The translations under genes were made by a program, and so were the position numbers. From NCBI GenBank assembly GCA_016936695.1, contig JAFGXK010000156.1, positions 1-6,665 of the forward strand: a stretch of 6,665 nt of DNA, in the 5' to 3' direction. Below are positions 1-6,665 of the stretch, one piece after another (position 1 is the first letter of the stretch; each line of letters opens with the position of its first letter). Under the pieces are notes generated by a model. The model was not told where the DNA came from, made no database searches, and saw only the letters and a list, made by a program, of their open reading frames with translations. The DNA is from Bacteroidales bacterium (GTDB lineage: Bacteria > Bacteroidota > Bacteroidia > Bacteroidales > VadinHA17).

Positions 1-1
1 A

Positions 2-42
2 CCAGCAACCAGCAACCAGCAGCCAGCAACCAGCAACCAACA
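2..42. repeat. Heptamer tandem repeat (CCAGCAA)n at window edge
   Basis: Five consecutive 7-base units are visible at 2-36: CCAGCAA four times and CCAGCAG once, in the third position. A degenerate partial unit follows at 37-42. The array probably continues to the left, outside the window. A 7-base period is not a multiple of three, so the repeat is unlikely to be coding. It ends about 33 bases before the esterase start codon and so may lie in that gene's promoter or leader region. Short arrays like this arise by slipped-strand replication; any function is unknown. Confidence 0.85.
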
Positions 43-74
43 TATAATTTCCACAACTCATAACCATAAGTCCA

Positions 75-1586
75 ATGCGTAATTGTTTAATTTCCATCCT
101 TATTCTGCTGTCGTACAGTGCAGCAGCCCAGGTTTCCACACAGAAATACGGGGAACCTGTAACATTAACTACTCAACAGGACCATCAGAACATGATGGAC
201 CAACTTGGCATCACTGAATTGCGGCCAGGTCCCAGCGGCAATGAATCAGCCCCGAACCATGCAAATTATGATGAGTCGAAAGCTGATCCCTATCCGGTTC
301 TCCCGGAAATTCTGACACTGAAGAACGGCAGGAAAGTCACCTCGACGGAGCAATGGTGGAAGCAGAGAAGGCCTGAGATCGTTGAGGATTTTGAACGCGA
401 GGTGTATGGCAGGATGCCTGAGCTTACACCTCCCGTCACCTGGAAGGTTCAGATTCAGGAGAGGGAGTATGTGGGTATGACGCCTGTTATTGCAAAACAG
501 CTTGTCGGGCATGTCGACAATTCGGAATATCCGCTTATCAATGTGGATATAAAAATGACTCTTGTAACTCCTGCCAATGCTGAAGGACCGGTACCGGTTC
601 TTATGATGTTTGGTTTTGCCTCGCTTCCTGCACCTGTCCAGCCCAATCCCAACGACCTTGCGAAGCTTAATGAGGCGATGAGGGAACTGCTTGGACGGGA
701 TCCTGAAATAAAGGCGATACTGGATAAATATCCAGCATACACCCCAATGGTTCGTGCAACGCCCATGTTTGGAGGCTTTGGAGCTCCGGGCGCCGAGATC
801 CCGTCAACCCACCAGCTGCTTGCAGCCGGCTGGGGCTATGCCATGATTGATCCATCGAGTATCCAGGCCGACAATGGTGCCGGTCTGACACGCGGGATAA
901 TCGGTCTGGTTAACAAAGGCCAGCCAAGGAAGCCTGACGACTGGGGTTCTCTTCGGGCATGGGCATGGGGTGCTGCCAGGGGGTTCGATTACCTGGAAAC
1001 GGATCCCGCAGTGGATTCAAAACGGGTGGGAATAGAAGGAGTCTCGCGTTATGGAAAAGCTGCACTGGTGACAATGGCTTTTGAGCCCCGCTTTGCAATG
1101 GTGCTGGTTGGTTCTTCAGGAAAAGGAGGAGCAACGCTTCACCGCAGGGTCTATGGTGAAGCCGTCGAAAGTCTGACTGCTTCCGGCGAATACCACTGGA
1201 TGGCAGGGAATTATCTTAAATTCGGTGCAGAGAAGGGCAAATTTGGTTCTATGAATGCGAGTAATCTTCCGGTCGATTCGCACATGCTTCTGGCATTGTG
1301 TGCCCCCCGGCTTGTATTCGTCAGCTATGGCATACCCGAAAAGGGCGATGCCAAATGGCTCGACCAGAAGGGCAGCTATATGGCCACGGTTGCCGCAGGA
1401 TCGGTTTACAAGCTCCTGGGAGCCCGCGACCTTGGAGTGTCGAAAGATTACATGAAGGAAGTGATGCCTCCCGTACTGACAGGATTGCTTGACGGAGACC
1501 TGGCGTGGCGTCAGCATGATGGCGGACATACCGACACGCCCAATATGACACATTTCATCAACTGGGCAAAGAGCAGGTTTAAATGA
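75..1586 (+). CDS. Secreted CE15-type glucuronoyl esterase (alpha/beta-hydrolase)
   Basis: This 503-residue protein has a signal peptide (residues 1-18, ending SAAA before Gln19), so it is exported to the periplasm or beyond. The signal peptide supports the ATG at 75; no Shine-Dalgarno site is visible. An N-terminal segment (about 20-110) carries the ELRPGPSGNESAPNHANYDE and EDFEREVYGRMP stretches that I recognise from bacterial carbohydrate esterase family 15 proteins, often annotated as acetylxylan esterases. The hydrolase core follows. The nucleophile motif is GVSRYGK, with Ser324 as nucleophile, Arg325 as the conserved oxyanion-side Arg and Lys328 as a likely glucuronate contact. The GEYHWMAGN segment (371-379) supplies likely substrate-binding Glu372 and Trp375. 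The catalytic His is His485 in HDGGH. The acid at the usual fungal position, 23 residues after the Ser, is replaced by Ser347, so the acid is probably Glu422 or Asp425 in the loop after APRLVFVSYG. Family members cleave esters between 4-O-methyl-glucuronoyl groups of xylan and lignin alcohols. Substrate here is inferred; a broader uronate esterase is possible. Confidence 0.88.
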   Translation: MRNCLISILILLSYSAAAQVSTQKYGEPVTLTTQQDHQNMMDQLGITELRPGPSGNESAPNHANYDESKADPYPVLPEILTLKNGRKVTSTEQWWKQRRPEIVEDFEREVYGRMPELTPPVTWKVQIQEREYVGMTPVIAKQLVGHVDNSEYPLINVDIKMTLVTPANAEGPVPVLMMFGFASLPAPVQPNPNDLAKLNEAMRELLGRDPEIKAILDKYPAYTPMVRATPMFGGFGAPGAEIPSTHQLLAAGWGYAMIDPSSIQADNGAGLTRGIIGLVNKGQPRKPDDWGSLRAWAWGAARGFDYLETDPAVDSKRVGIEGVSRYGKAALVTMAFEPRFAMVLVGSSGKGGATLHRRVYGEAVESLTASGEYHWMAGNYLKFGAEKGKFGSMNASNLPVDSHMLLALCAPRLVFVSYGIPEKGDAKWLDQKGSYMATVAAGSVYKLLGARDLGVSKDYMKEVMPPVLTGLLDGDLAWRQHDGGHTDTPNMTHFINWAKSRFK

Positions 1587-1690
1587 CCTTTGTAAGAAAA
1601 TTCCTGCTTGCATCCGTCATTCTGATCGGACAGTTAGTCGGAACAGGATGCGTTGATGATAAATTAGCGCTTAAATACATAGTCAAATGA
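1583..1690 (+). CDS. Possible 35-residue lipoprotein-like small ORF overlapping the esterase stop
   Basis: An ATG at 1583 overlaps the esterase stop codon as ATGA, the usual arrangement for translational coupling. The ORF encodes 35 residues. It starts MTFVRK, has a hydrophobic core FLLASVILIGQLV, then GTGC with Cys23 as a possible lipidation site, then a short acidic and basic tail (VDDKLALKYIVK) before TGA. That looks like a lipoprotein signal peptide with only 12 residues of mature protein. The lipobox is imperfect, because Gly rather than Leu sits at -3. After the stop, the same frame reads 14 more sense codons to a TAA at 1733. It may therefore be a genuine small lipoprotein, or the 5' remnant of a larger lipoprotein gene of the locus that was lost. 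I recognise no homologue. The signal-like composition and the overlap are the only evidence. Confidence 0.4.
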   Translation: MTFVRKFLLASVILIGQLVGTGCVDDKLALKYIVK

Positions 1691-1768
1691 GGTTTCCTGA
1701 TTGAGATAAGAGATTTCCTTCACACAGGCGGATAAAGGTCTGAAATGTCAGCCTGCCAGGATCATTGC

Positions 1769-1813
1769 CGGATGGACTGCCGTTAAAAAATGCATCCGAT
1801 TTGTTGTTTTTTT
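1769..1813 (+). terminator. Weak rho-independent terminator candidate after the esterase unit
   Basis: CGGATG at 1769-1774 can pair with CATCCG at 1793-1798. The sequence then runs directly into a T-rich tract at 1800-1813 that ends in seven Ts. The loop of 18 bases is long and the stem only six pairs, so this is below a typical strong terminator. Its place, 80-120 bases after the last + strand ORF, fits the end of the esterase transcript. Confidence 0.3.
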
Positions 1814-1952
1814 CAGGACTCCCTTAAAAAACTTGCATATGACTTGTTCAAAACAAGCTCGACAAACACGTCTATAAACATGTAAAACAATCAGATATGA
1901 ATGCATAAAAATTCATAAAAGGTGTTAAAAAAAGTTAACGTATTTTTTACGC

Positions 1953-1960
1953 TAAGTTTG
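1953..1960 (+). promoter_or_regulatory. Bacteroidota-type -7 promoter element candidate for the susC-like gene
   Basis: TAAGTTTG matches the Bacteroidota housekeeping-sigma -7 consensus TAnnTTTG exactly. No clear TTTG -33 element sits at the expected spacing upstream. A near match, AATATTTG, follows at 1970-1977, and a TTTG at 1998-2001 is paired with a weaker ATCTTTTG at 2022-2029. If the element is real, the susC-like leader is about 280 bases long and contains both downstream hairpins. SusC/D operons are often driven by ECF sigma factors or hybrid two-component regulators, so the housekeeping element may not be the main promoter. Confidence 0.3.
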
Positions 1961-2129
1961 GATATTTAAAATATTTGTTTTAGCTTACAGGGAGCATTTT
2001 GATATGCCTTTTTAACCTGAAATCTTTTGCCGGACATCGAATTTGATAACCTCTAACCTAAAACGATCTGCCTATGACAAACGGACACCTTACCCATCTG
2101 AGATTCCTTACCCGATTCTTGTGATCTAA

Positions 2130-2145
2130 CTGCAACCGATTGCAG
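2130..2145. other. Perfect 6-bp inverted repeat with four-base loop
   Basis: CTGCAA at 2130-2135 is followed by CCGA and then TTGCAG at 2140-2145, giving a perfect six-pair stem. It could be an RNA hairpin in the susC leader or a palindromic operator half-site pair bound by a dimeric regulator. No T run follows, so it is not an intrinsic terminator. A perfect six-pair dyad can occur by chance in a region this long. Confidence 0.3.
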
Positions 2146-2182
2146 ATATTTAAGTAGTCAAATAACTAATTTAAAAGTTAAC

Positions 2183-2220
2183 TGGAACCGTCGTGTTATT
2201 AGATTATCACGAGGGTTTTA
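2183..2220 (+). promoter_or_regulatory. Extended imperfect hairpin in the susC leader
   Basis: The arms 2183-2195 and 2208-2220 pair over thirteen positions. Twelve of these form pairs (ten Watson-Crick and two G-U at 2184/2219 and 2185/2218), with a single G-G mismatch at 2190/2213. Two more A-T pairs lie inside a T-T mismatch, around a small loop near 2199-2204. The structure ends 29 bases before the susC-like start codon. It could control translation or stability of the transporter mRNA, act as an attenuator (a TTTT run lies in its 3' arm), or serve as a protein-binding site. It matches no RNA family that I recognise. Confidence 0.4.
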
Positions 2221-2249
2221 TGTGACCTAAAAATCAAAATTATTAACAC

Positions 2250-5200
2250 ATGAAAAAAACTAGTCCTTTTTTACTGTCAGGACCTGAATCCTGGCTTGTA
2301 AAACCAGGCAGAATTTTCAAATTCTGGGCTTTTCTGTTTTCCTTGGTTTTTTTCGGGTTATTTCGCTTTGACGCCGTTGCGCAGGATTCCTACACTCCTT
2401 TACTTGCAGGATCGTTTGCTATCGACGGAAATTCAGGAGGGCATGATGGTGCCGGCCTGATTTACAGCCAGAGGAGAATAACCGGAACGGTCAGGGATGA
2501 ACTGGGCGATCCTTTGGTAGGAGCCACTGTCCAGGTCGTAGGTACCGTTACGGGTGCCCTGACCGATGCAGATGGAAGATTTACTCTTGATATCCCGAAT
2601 GAAAATGCAATGGTGATGGTCTCATTCGTGGGATACATAACGCAGCAGGTAGCTGTTGCCGGAAAAACGACCATTGATGTTGTACTGAGCTCGACTCTCA
2701 CCAGTATTGATGAAGTTGTAGTGGTCGGATATGGTACACAGAGACGTACCACAATGACCGGTTCGGTGAGTGTTGTTAAAGGAGATGAAGTCTCCAAGGT
2801 TCCGGTGTCGAACATAACCAATGCAATGGCCGGGAAACTGGCAGGTGTTCTCACCAGGCAGTCGGGCGGACAGCCCGGGGCAGACAATGCCGAGATATTT
2901 GTAAGGGGTGTTGCAACAACCGGTTCCGGAGCTCCGCTTGTAGTTATCGATGGTATTATCAGAAGCCGGTCGGAGTACAATGGCGGGCTGGGCAGGTATG
3001 TACTTGTAAGCAACCTTAACCAGCTCGATCCCTCGACGATAGAATCGGTAACAGTGCTAAAGGATGCTGCAGCTGTTGCTCCCTATGGAATGGCGGCAGC
3101 AAATGGTGTTATCCTTATTACAACAAAGAAAGGTCAGGAAGGGTTGCCAACCCTCACATTCAATACCTACTACGGAGTTCAGCAGCCGACTTACTATCCC
3201 GATCTTCTCAATGCCGTTGATTACATGAAGCTTCGTAATGAGGCAACTCTCAACGGGAATCCGGATGCCGTTCTTCCTTTCGACCCGGAAGTAATTAACA
3301 ATTATGCTTCGCTCAATGCGTCTGATCCTGACAGATACCCTTCGAGCAACACGAGGGACCTCGTCAATCTGTCAATCCCGATACAGAAATATGATATTTC
3401 CATAAGCGGGGGATCGCAGAAGATGAAGTATTTTGCAGGAGCGGGTTATTACGGACAGAAAGGCCTCTTTGAGAAAGTCAACTACAACAGGTTCAACGTA
3501 AACCTTAACCTGGATGCCAATGTGACAAACACGACCAAGATGTCTCTCTCAATCATTGGATCGCATGAGCGTACAAACGACCTTGATGTTGCATCATCGG
3601 CATCCCAGCTTTTCAGGAACGGTTACAAGTTCATACCCACAGAGGCAATTTATTACTCCAACGGACTATGGGGGCAGTTTGCCGGTAACTCCCCGGTTGC
3701 TGTTCTGAAAGGGGATGGCTACGAACACGTAGATGCGAATACAATCATGACAGCCATCTCTGTGGAACAGCAGCTGTCGTTTATTAAAGGTTTGAGCATC
3801 AAGGGAACATTCAGCTACGACACCAAACTCGATTATCAGAAGGGATGGCATACACCTTTTTATTATTATGCAATCAACCTTAATGACACGCCATATTCAT
3901 TTGCCCGGCAGATTTCCACCCAGGAGGGTGGTGTTCCGGCTTATACTTACCTGGCTCAGCAGGACTCAAGGCGCAGGAACTACACCTATCAGGGCTATAT
4001 CAACTATGCCAGGGCATTCGGTCAGCATGAGGTGACGGGTCTTGTCGTGGCAGAGGCCAGGAACAATGATTATGATTATCTCTATGCGCGCAGGAATAAT
4101 TTTGCAGTAGGCATTGATGAGCTGAGCCTCGGAAGTTCAAGCAAGAATGATTACGATAATGGCGGTTCATCATCCGTTGGCGCCCAGATGGGGTATGTCT
4201 ACAGGGTAGGATGGAACTATGCCAACAAATATCTTGCAGAAGCATCAGGACGTTACGACGGCCACTATTATTTTGCCCCGGGCAAGAGATGGGGTTATTT
4301 CCCGGCTTTCTCTCTCGGATGGAGGATCTCGGAAGAGAGTTTCATGCAGGGACTGCAGTGGCTGGATAACCTTAAGCTGAGGGCATCATGGGGTAAATCA
4401 GGCAACCTTGCCGGAGGCCCTTATCAGTATCTTTCAGGTTATACACTTGCCGGAAACGGATATGCCTTCGGGTCTGGGACAATGGTTCAGGAAGCTTATG
4501 TAACTACTGAAAACAACCCGAATATAACCTGGGAGATATCTCAGAAGAGTGATGTGGGCTTTGAGGCATCCTTATGGGAGAGCCTTCTTCTTATTGAAGC
4601 TGACCTCTTCTATGAAAAGAGGAGCGGAATGCTTCTCAGCCCTGCAATCACTGTCCCGTATGAATATGGATTGAACCTTGCACAGGAGAATTCGGGAAAG
4701 ATGGATAACTATGGTTTTGAACTGCAGTTGGGGACAAGACGGTCTTTGCAGAGTGGCCTCGATTTTAATGTTATGGCCAATCTCAGCATCGCCAAGAATA
4801 AAATGGTGGAAACATTCGAAACAGCGGCCACTTACGATAATCCCAACCGCCGGCGGACAGGACGGCCATACGGAACTGTCTTTGGATACCAGGCGCTCGG
4901 TCTATTCAGTTTGTCCGACGACAAGAACAGTGACGGTATCATAGATGCGGAGGATGGCTACAACATTGCCCAGTGGGGAACTCTTCATCCCGGTGACATC
5001 AAGTATGAGGATATTAGCGGACCGGAAGGCACACCCGACGGCAAGATCGACAGCAATGATGAAGTAGTAATAGGCTATCCGACTTATTATCCGCTTATGA
5101 CTTTCGGGATCAATGCCAATGCTTCATACAAGGGTTTCGACGTCAGCCTGTTCTTCCAGGGATCCGGTATGACTTCCTATGCATTCAACGGCAACTTCCA

Positions 5201-5564
5201 GGTGATACCCTTTAACAACAACAACAGTAATGCTGCGTATGAATATTACAACAATCACTGGTCCAAGGATAACCCGGATGGAAAATACCCTATTGCCAAT
5301 GCCAATCCGGTTGCCAACAACACCCAGGCCAGCACTTTCTGGCAGTGGAACACTTCCTACCTGAGGCTTAAGAATGCCCAGCTGGGGTACACGCTTCCCG
5401 CTTCGGTTATGCGGACTCTTAAGATCCAGAGCATAAGGGTTTATGTTGCAAGTCAGAATGCACTTACTTTCAGCAAGCTCAAATTTGTGGACCCGGAGGC
5501 TGTTACTGACGTTGGTTATCCCAATATGAGAACTTTCACCGTTGGTGCAAATGTAACCTTCTAA
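2250..5564 (+). CDS. SusC-like TonB-dependent outer-membrane glycan transporter
   Basis: This complete 1104-residue protein is a normal length for SusC-family importers, which form an outer-membrane barrel capped by a SusD lipoprotein and use TonB energy to import oligosaccharides. It begins with a long signal peptide: a basic, extended n-region, a hydrophobic stretch at about 24-38, and a probable cleavage site AVA before Gln45. A linker of about 30 residues follows, then a carboxypeptidase-regulatory-like beta-sandwich (about 77-148, ITGTVRDELGDPLVGATV onward). The SusC signature DEVVVVGYGTQRR is at 154-166. The plug runs to about 295 (FVRGVATTG, PLVVIDGI, ANGVILITTKKG). The rest is the 22-strand-type barrel, with late SusC motifs GDIKYEDISG (915-924) and SYLRLKNAQLGYTLP (1036-1050), and a terminal Phe (VGANVTF) as expected of a barrel insertion signal. 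There is no STN domain, so no sign of direct anti-sigma signalling. Two Asp/Asn-rich loops (890-902, 930-938) resemble calcium-binding loops. The leader AAAATCAAAATTATTAACAC has no Shine-Dalgarno site. The substrate cannot be read from the sequence. Confidence 0.96.
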   Translation: MKKTSPFLLSGPESWLVKPGRIFKFWAFLFSLVFFGLFRFDAVAQDSYTPLLAGSFAIDGNSGGHDGAGLIYSQRRITGTVRDELGDPLVGATVQVVGTVTGALTDADGRFTLDIPNENAMVMVSFVGYITQQVAVAGKTTIDVVLSSTLTSIDEVVVVGYGTQRRTTMTGSVSVVKGDEVSKVPVSNITNAMAGKLAGVLTRQSGGQPGADNAEIFVRGVATTGSGAPLVVIDGIIRSRSEYNGGLGRYVLVSNLNQLDPSTIESVTVLKDAAAVAPYGMAAANGVILITTKKGQEGLPTLTFNTYYGVQQPTYYPDLLNAVDYMKLRNEATLNGNPDAVLPFDPEVINNYASLNASDPDRYPSSNTRDLVNLSIPIQKYDISISGGSQKMKYFAGAGYYGQKGLFEKVNYNRFNVNLNLDANVTNTTKMSLSIIGSHERTNDLDVASSASQLFRNGYKFIPTEAIYYSNGLWGQFAGNSPVAVLKGDGYEHVDANTIMTAISVEQQLSFIKGLSIKGTFSYDTKLDYQKGWHTPFYYYAINLNDTPYSFARQISTQEGGVPAYTYLAQQDSRRRNYTYQGYINYARAFGQHEVTGLVVAEARNNDYDYLYARRNNFAVGIDELSLGSSSKNDYDNGGSSSVGAQMGYVYRVGWNYANKYLAEASGRYDGHYYFAPGKRWGYFPAFSLGWRISEESFMQGLQWLDNLKLRASWGKSGNLAGGPYQYLSGYTLAGNGYAFGSGTMVQEAYVTTENNPNITWEISQKSDVGFEASLWESLLLIEADLFYEKRSGMLLSPAITVPYEYGLNLAQENSGKMDNYGFELQLGTRRSLQSGLDFNVMANLSIAKNKMVETFETAATYDNPNRRRTGRPYGTVFGYQALGLFSLSDDKNSDGIIDAEDGYNIAQWGTLHPGDIKYEDISGPEGTPDGKIDSNDEVVIGYPTYYPLMTFGINANASYKGFDVSLFFQGSGMTSYAFNGNFQVIPFNNNNSNAAYEYYNNHWSKDNPDGKYPIANANPVANNTQASTFWQWNTSYLRLKNAQLGYTLPASVMRTLKIQSIRVYVASQNALTFSKLKFVDPEAVTDVGYPNMRTFTVGANVTF

Positions 5565-5584
5565 CTGATTTAAAACTTATTGAT

Positions 5585-6665
5585 ATGATAAAATTTAATT
5601 TAATCAGGAACATTGCATTCATAGGCTTGATCCTTTTCAGTGTGGCCTCCTGCGATCAGGAGGATTACCTCGAAACCGTCGACAAATCGAGGCTTACTGA
5701 TGCTACCATGTGGGCGAGCGAGGGCAATGCTGACATCTACCTGAATGACTGTTACAGTCAGTTGCCGGCCAAATCGAACCAGCCGGACAACCTAGATAAT
5801 TTCACTGATGACAATGATGCCGGTTTCTATTATACATCGTATAACTGGAAGAAAGGCATCGTTGAGAAATCAGGCGGCGCAAATACATCCGTCTGGTTCG
5901 GGACCGGCGGCCCCGACCAGTACGAAGGATGGGGGACTCTTTATAATAAAGTCAGAAAGGTGAACAACTTCATTCTAAAAATAACTGAAAACAAGGCAAA
6001 CTTTTCTGAAGACTGGTATAACCTTAGGATGGACGAGGCCCGTTTCCTCAGAGCTTATTTTTACAGCGAACAGTTCGTTAAGCTGGGAGGCCTTGTTATT
6101 CTTACTGCACCTCAGGACAGGCTCACCATGGAGGAGACTGAAATGCTTCTGCCAAGGAGTACTTTCGAGCAGACACTTAAGTTTATGGTCGATGAGCTGA
6201 CGTCGATCATCGACAACGGGTACCTTCCGGTGAAATACAATAACGGGAATGCAAATGCAGGGCGTGCAACTCTCGGAGCCGCATCAATGATCAAGGGATG
6301 GGTCCAGCTTTTTGCAGCCAGCCCTGCCTATAATTCAGCCTCCCCGGCAGTACCCAACGAAGCCAGTAATAAGGACATGCAGAGTTTTGCCACCCCCGAT
6401 CCGGCAAGATGGGCCGCTGCTGCTGCTACTTTCAAGCACTTCATCGACACTTATGGACACAAGGGTTCAGCTGATTACAAGCTGTTCAGCCCTATGTCTG
6501 CTTTCTGGTACGAGGCAAACGAGTACAATTCAGAAGTTATCTGGGACAGGCAGCATGTTGCCACAACCATGGCCAATACCTTTGATACCTACGGAGGACC
6601 GGTATGGATCCATGGAACTTACTACACCTGGGGCAATTACTGCCCGACACAGGAGCTTGTTGATG
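5585..6665 (+). CDS. SusD-like surface glycan-binding lipoprotein (partial, 3' end beyond window)
   Basis: The reading frame is open from the ATG at 5585 to the window edge, giving 360 residues of a family usually about 500-650 long, so the C-terminal part is missing. The N-terminus is a lipoprotein signal: MIKFNLIRN, a hydrophobic core, and the lipobox SVASC with Cys23 as lipid anchor. The next residues, DQEDYLE, are acidic, as in the Bacteroidota signal that sends lipoproteins to the cell surface. Residues 149-173 carry the SusD helical hallmark (DEARFLRAYFYSEQFVKLGG), although the usual GGVP turn reads GGLV. Later segments such as RATLGAASMIKGWVQLFAASP (about 227-247) fit the helical-repeat scaffold of the SusD fold. 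The protein binds glycan outside the cell and forms the lid of the SusC barrel. The gap to the susC-like stop is 20 bases, with no terminator visible, so the two genes are almost certainly cotranscribed. Confidence 0.95.
   Translation, partial: MIKFNLIRNIAFIGLILFSVASCDQEDYLETVDKSRLTDATMWASEGNADIYLNDCYSQLPAKSNQPDNLDNFTDDNDAGFYYTSYNWKKGIVEKSGGANTSVWFGTGGPDQYEGWGTLYNKVRKVNNFILKITENKANFSEDWYNLRMDEARFLRAYFYSEQFVKLGGLVILTAPQDRLTMEETEMLLPRSTFEQTLKFMVDELTSIIDNGYLPVKYNNGNANAGRATLGAASMIKGWVQLFAASPAYNSASPAVPNEASNKDMQSFATPDPARWAAAAATFKHFIDTYGHKGSADYKLFSPMSAFWYEANEYNSEVIWDRQHVATTMANTFDTYGGPVWIHGTYYTWGNYCPTQELVD

Larger units (their letters stand above)
1691..2249. other. AT-rich intergenic region and susC leader
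   Basis: No convincing gene lies in these roughly 560 bases; short ORFs here have no recognisable content. The region becomes strongly AT-rich after about 1780, unlike the flanking genes. It contains a weak terminator candidate (1769-1813) and a small dyad with stem CTTGTT/AACAAG (1843-1857). A second small dyad, with stem TATGAAT/ATTCATA, lies at 1896-1917. A -7 promoter-like element (1953-1960) and two leader hairpins (2130-2145 and 2183-2220) follow. The 10-mer AAAAGTTAAC occurs twice, at 1930-1939 and 2173-2182. The length and content suggest that the SusC/SusD pair has its own promoter, separate from the esterase transcript. Confidence 0.6.

Noticed and set aside
1..42. Heptamer array considered as a CRISPR fragment
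   Set aside because: The units are contiguous with no spacers and only 7 bases long, so it is a simple tandem repeat.
1116..1613. 165-codon open frame on the - strand over the esterase 3' end
   Set aside because: It is antisense to the conserved CE15 catalytic region, has no family motif, and its composition follows from the + strand codons.
1745..1786. 13-codon cysteine-containing ORF after the mini-lipoprotein
   Set aside because: It is too short, has no start context, and overlaps the candidate terminator stem; three Cys in 13 residues is not enough to support a peptide.
1843..1857. CTTGTT/AACAAG dyad considered as a terminator
   Set aside because: No T run follows it on either strand closely enough, and a six-pair AT-rich stem is easily found by chance.
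2462..3013. 183-codon open frame on the - strand inside the susC-like gene
   Set aside because: It lies wholly within a gene whose + strand frame has clear plug-domain motifs. Its protein is low-complexity (rich in Thr, Val, Ser and Pro) with no recognisable domain, as expected of an antisense shadow.
4678..4944. 88-codon + strand frame inside the susC-like gene
   Set aside because: It is in another frame of a well-supported barrel coding sequence and has no signal peptide or domain of its own.
6112..6294. 60-codon - strand frame over the SusD-like gene
   Set aside because: The + strand frame is continuous across it and encodes SusD-type helical sequence, so this is a shadow.

Overview
The window reads as part of a polysaccharide utilisation locus (PUL) from a member of the Bacteroidota, probably an environmental Bacteroidales-like or related anaerobe (inference). 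The main evidence is an adjacent SusC-type TonB-dependent transporter and SusD-type surface lipoprotein, encoded 20 bases apart on the + strand. Further support comes from AT-rich leaders without Shine-Dalgarno sites and a TAnnTTTG-type promoter element. All convincing genes lie on the + strand.

Layout. Bases 1-42 hold a heptamer tandem repeat, cut by the window edge. Bases 75-1586 encode a secreted alpha/beta-hydrolase of the CE15 glucuronoyl-esterase type. Its stop overlaps (ATGA) the start of a 35-codon ORF at 1583-1690 that looks like a tiny lipoprotein or the surviving 5' end of a lost gene. Bases 1691-2249 are non-coding and AT-rich. They hold a weak terminator candidate, a -7 promoter candidate and two hairpins, the larger ending about 30 bases before the SusC start. 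Bases 2250-5564 encode a complete 1104-residue SusC-like transporter. Bases 5585-6665 encode the first 360 residues of a SusD-like lipoprotein that runs off the right edge.

How the genes work together (established for the families, inferred here). The SusD-like protein captures a glycan on the cell surface and sits as a lid on the SusC-like barrel, which imports oligosaccharides with TonB energy. The CE15 enzyme would cleave ester bonds on glucuronic-acid side chains, classically glucuronoxylan-lignin esters, so a plant cell-wall substrate such as glucuronoxylan is a reasonable guess. No glycoside hydrolase or regulator is visible to confirm it.

I did not find a clearly new biological system. 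The points most worth a second look are the non-canonical catalytic acid of the CE15 enzyme, the overlapping mini-lipoprotein ORF, and the structured leader of the susC-like gene.
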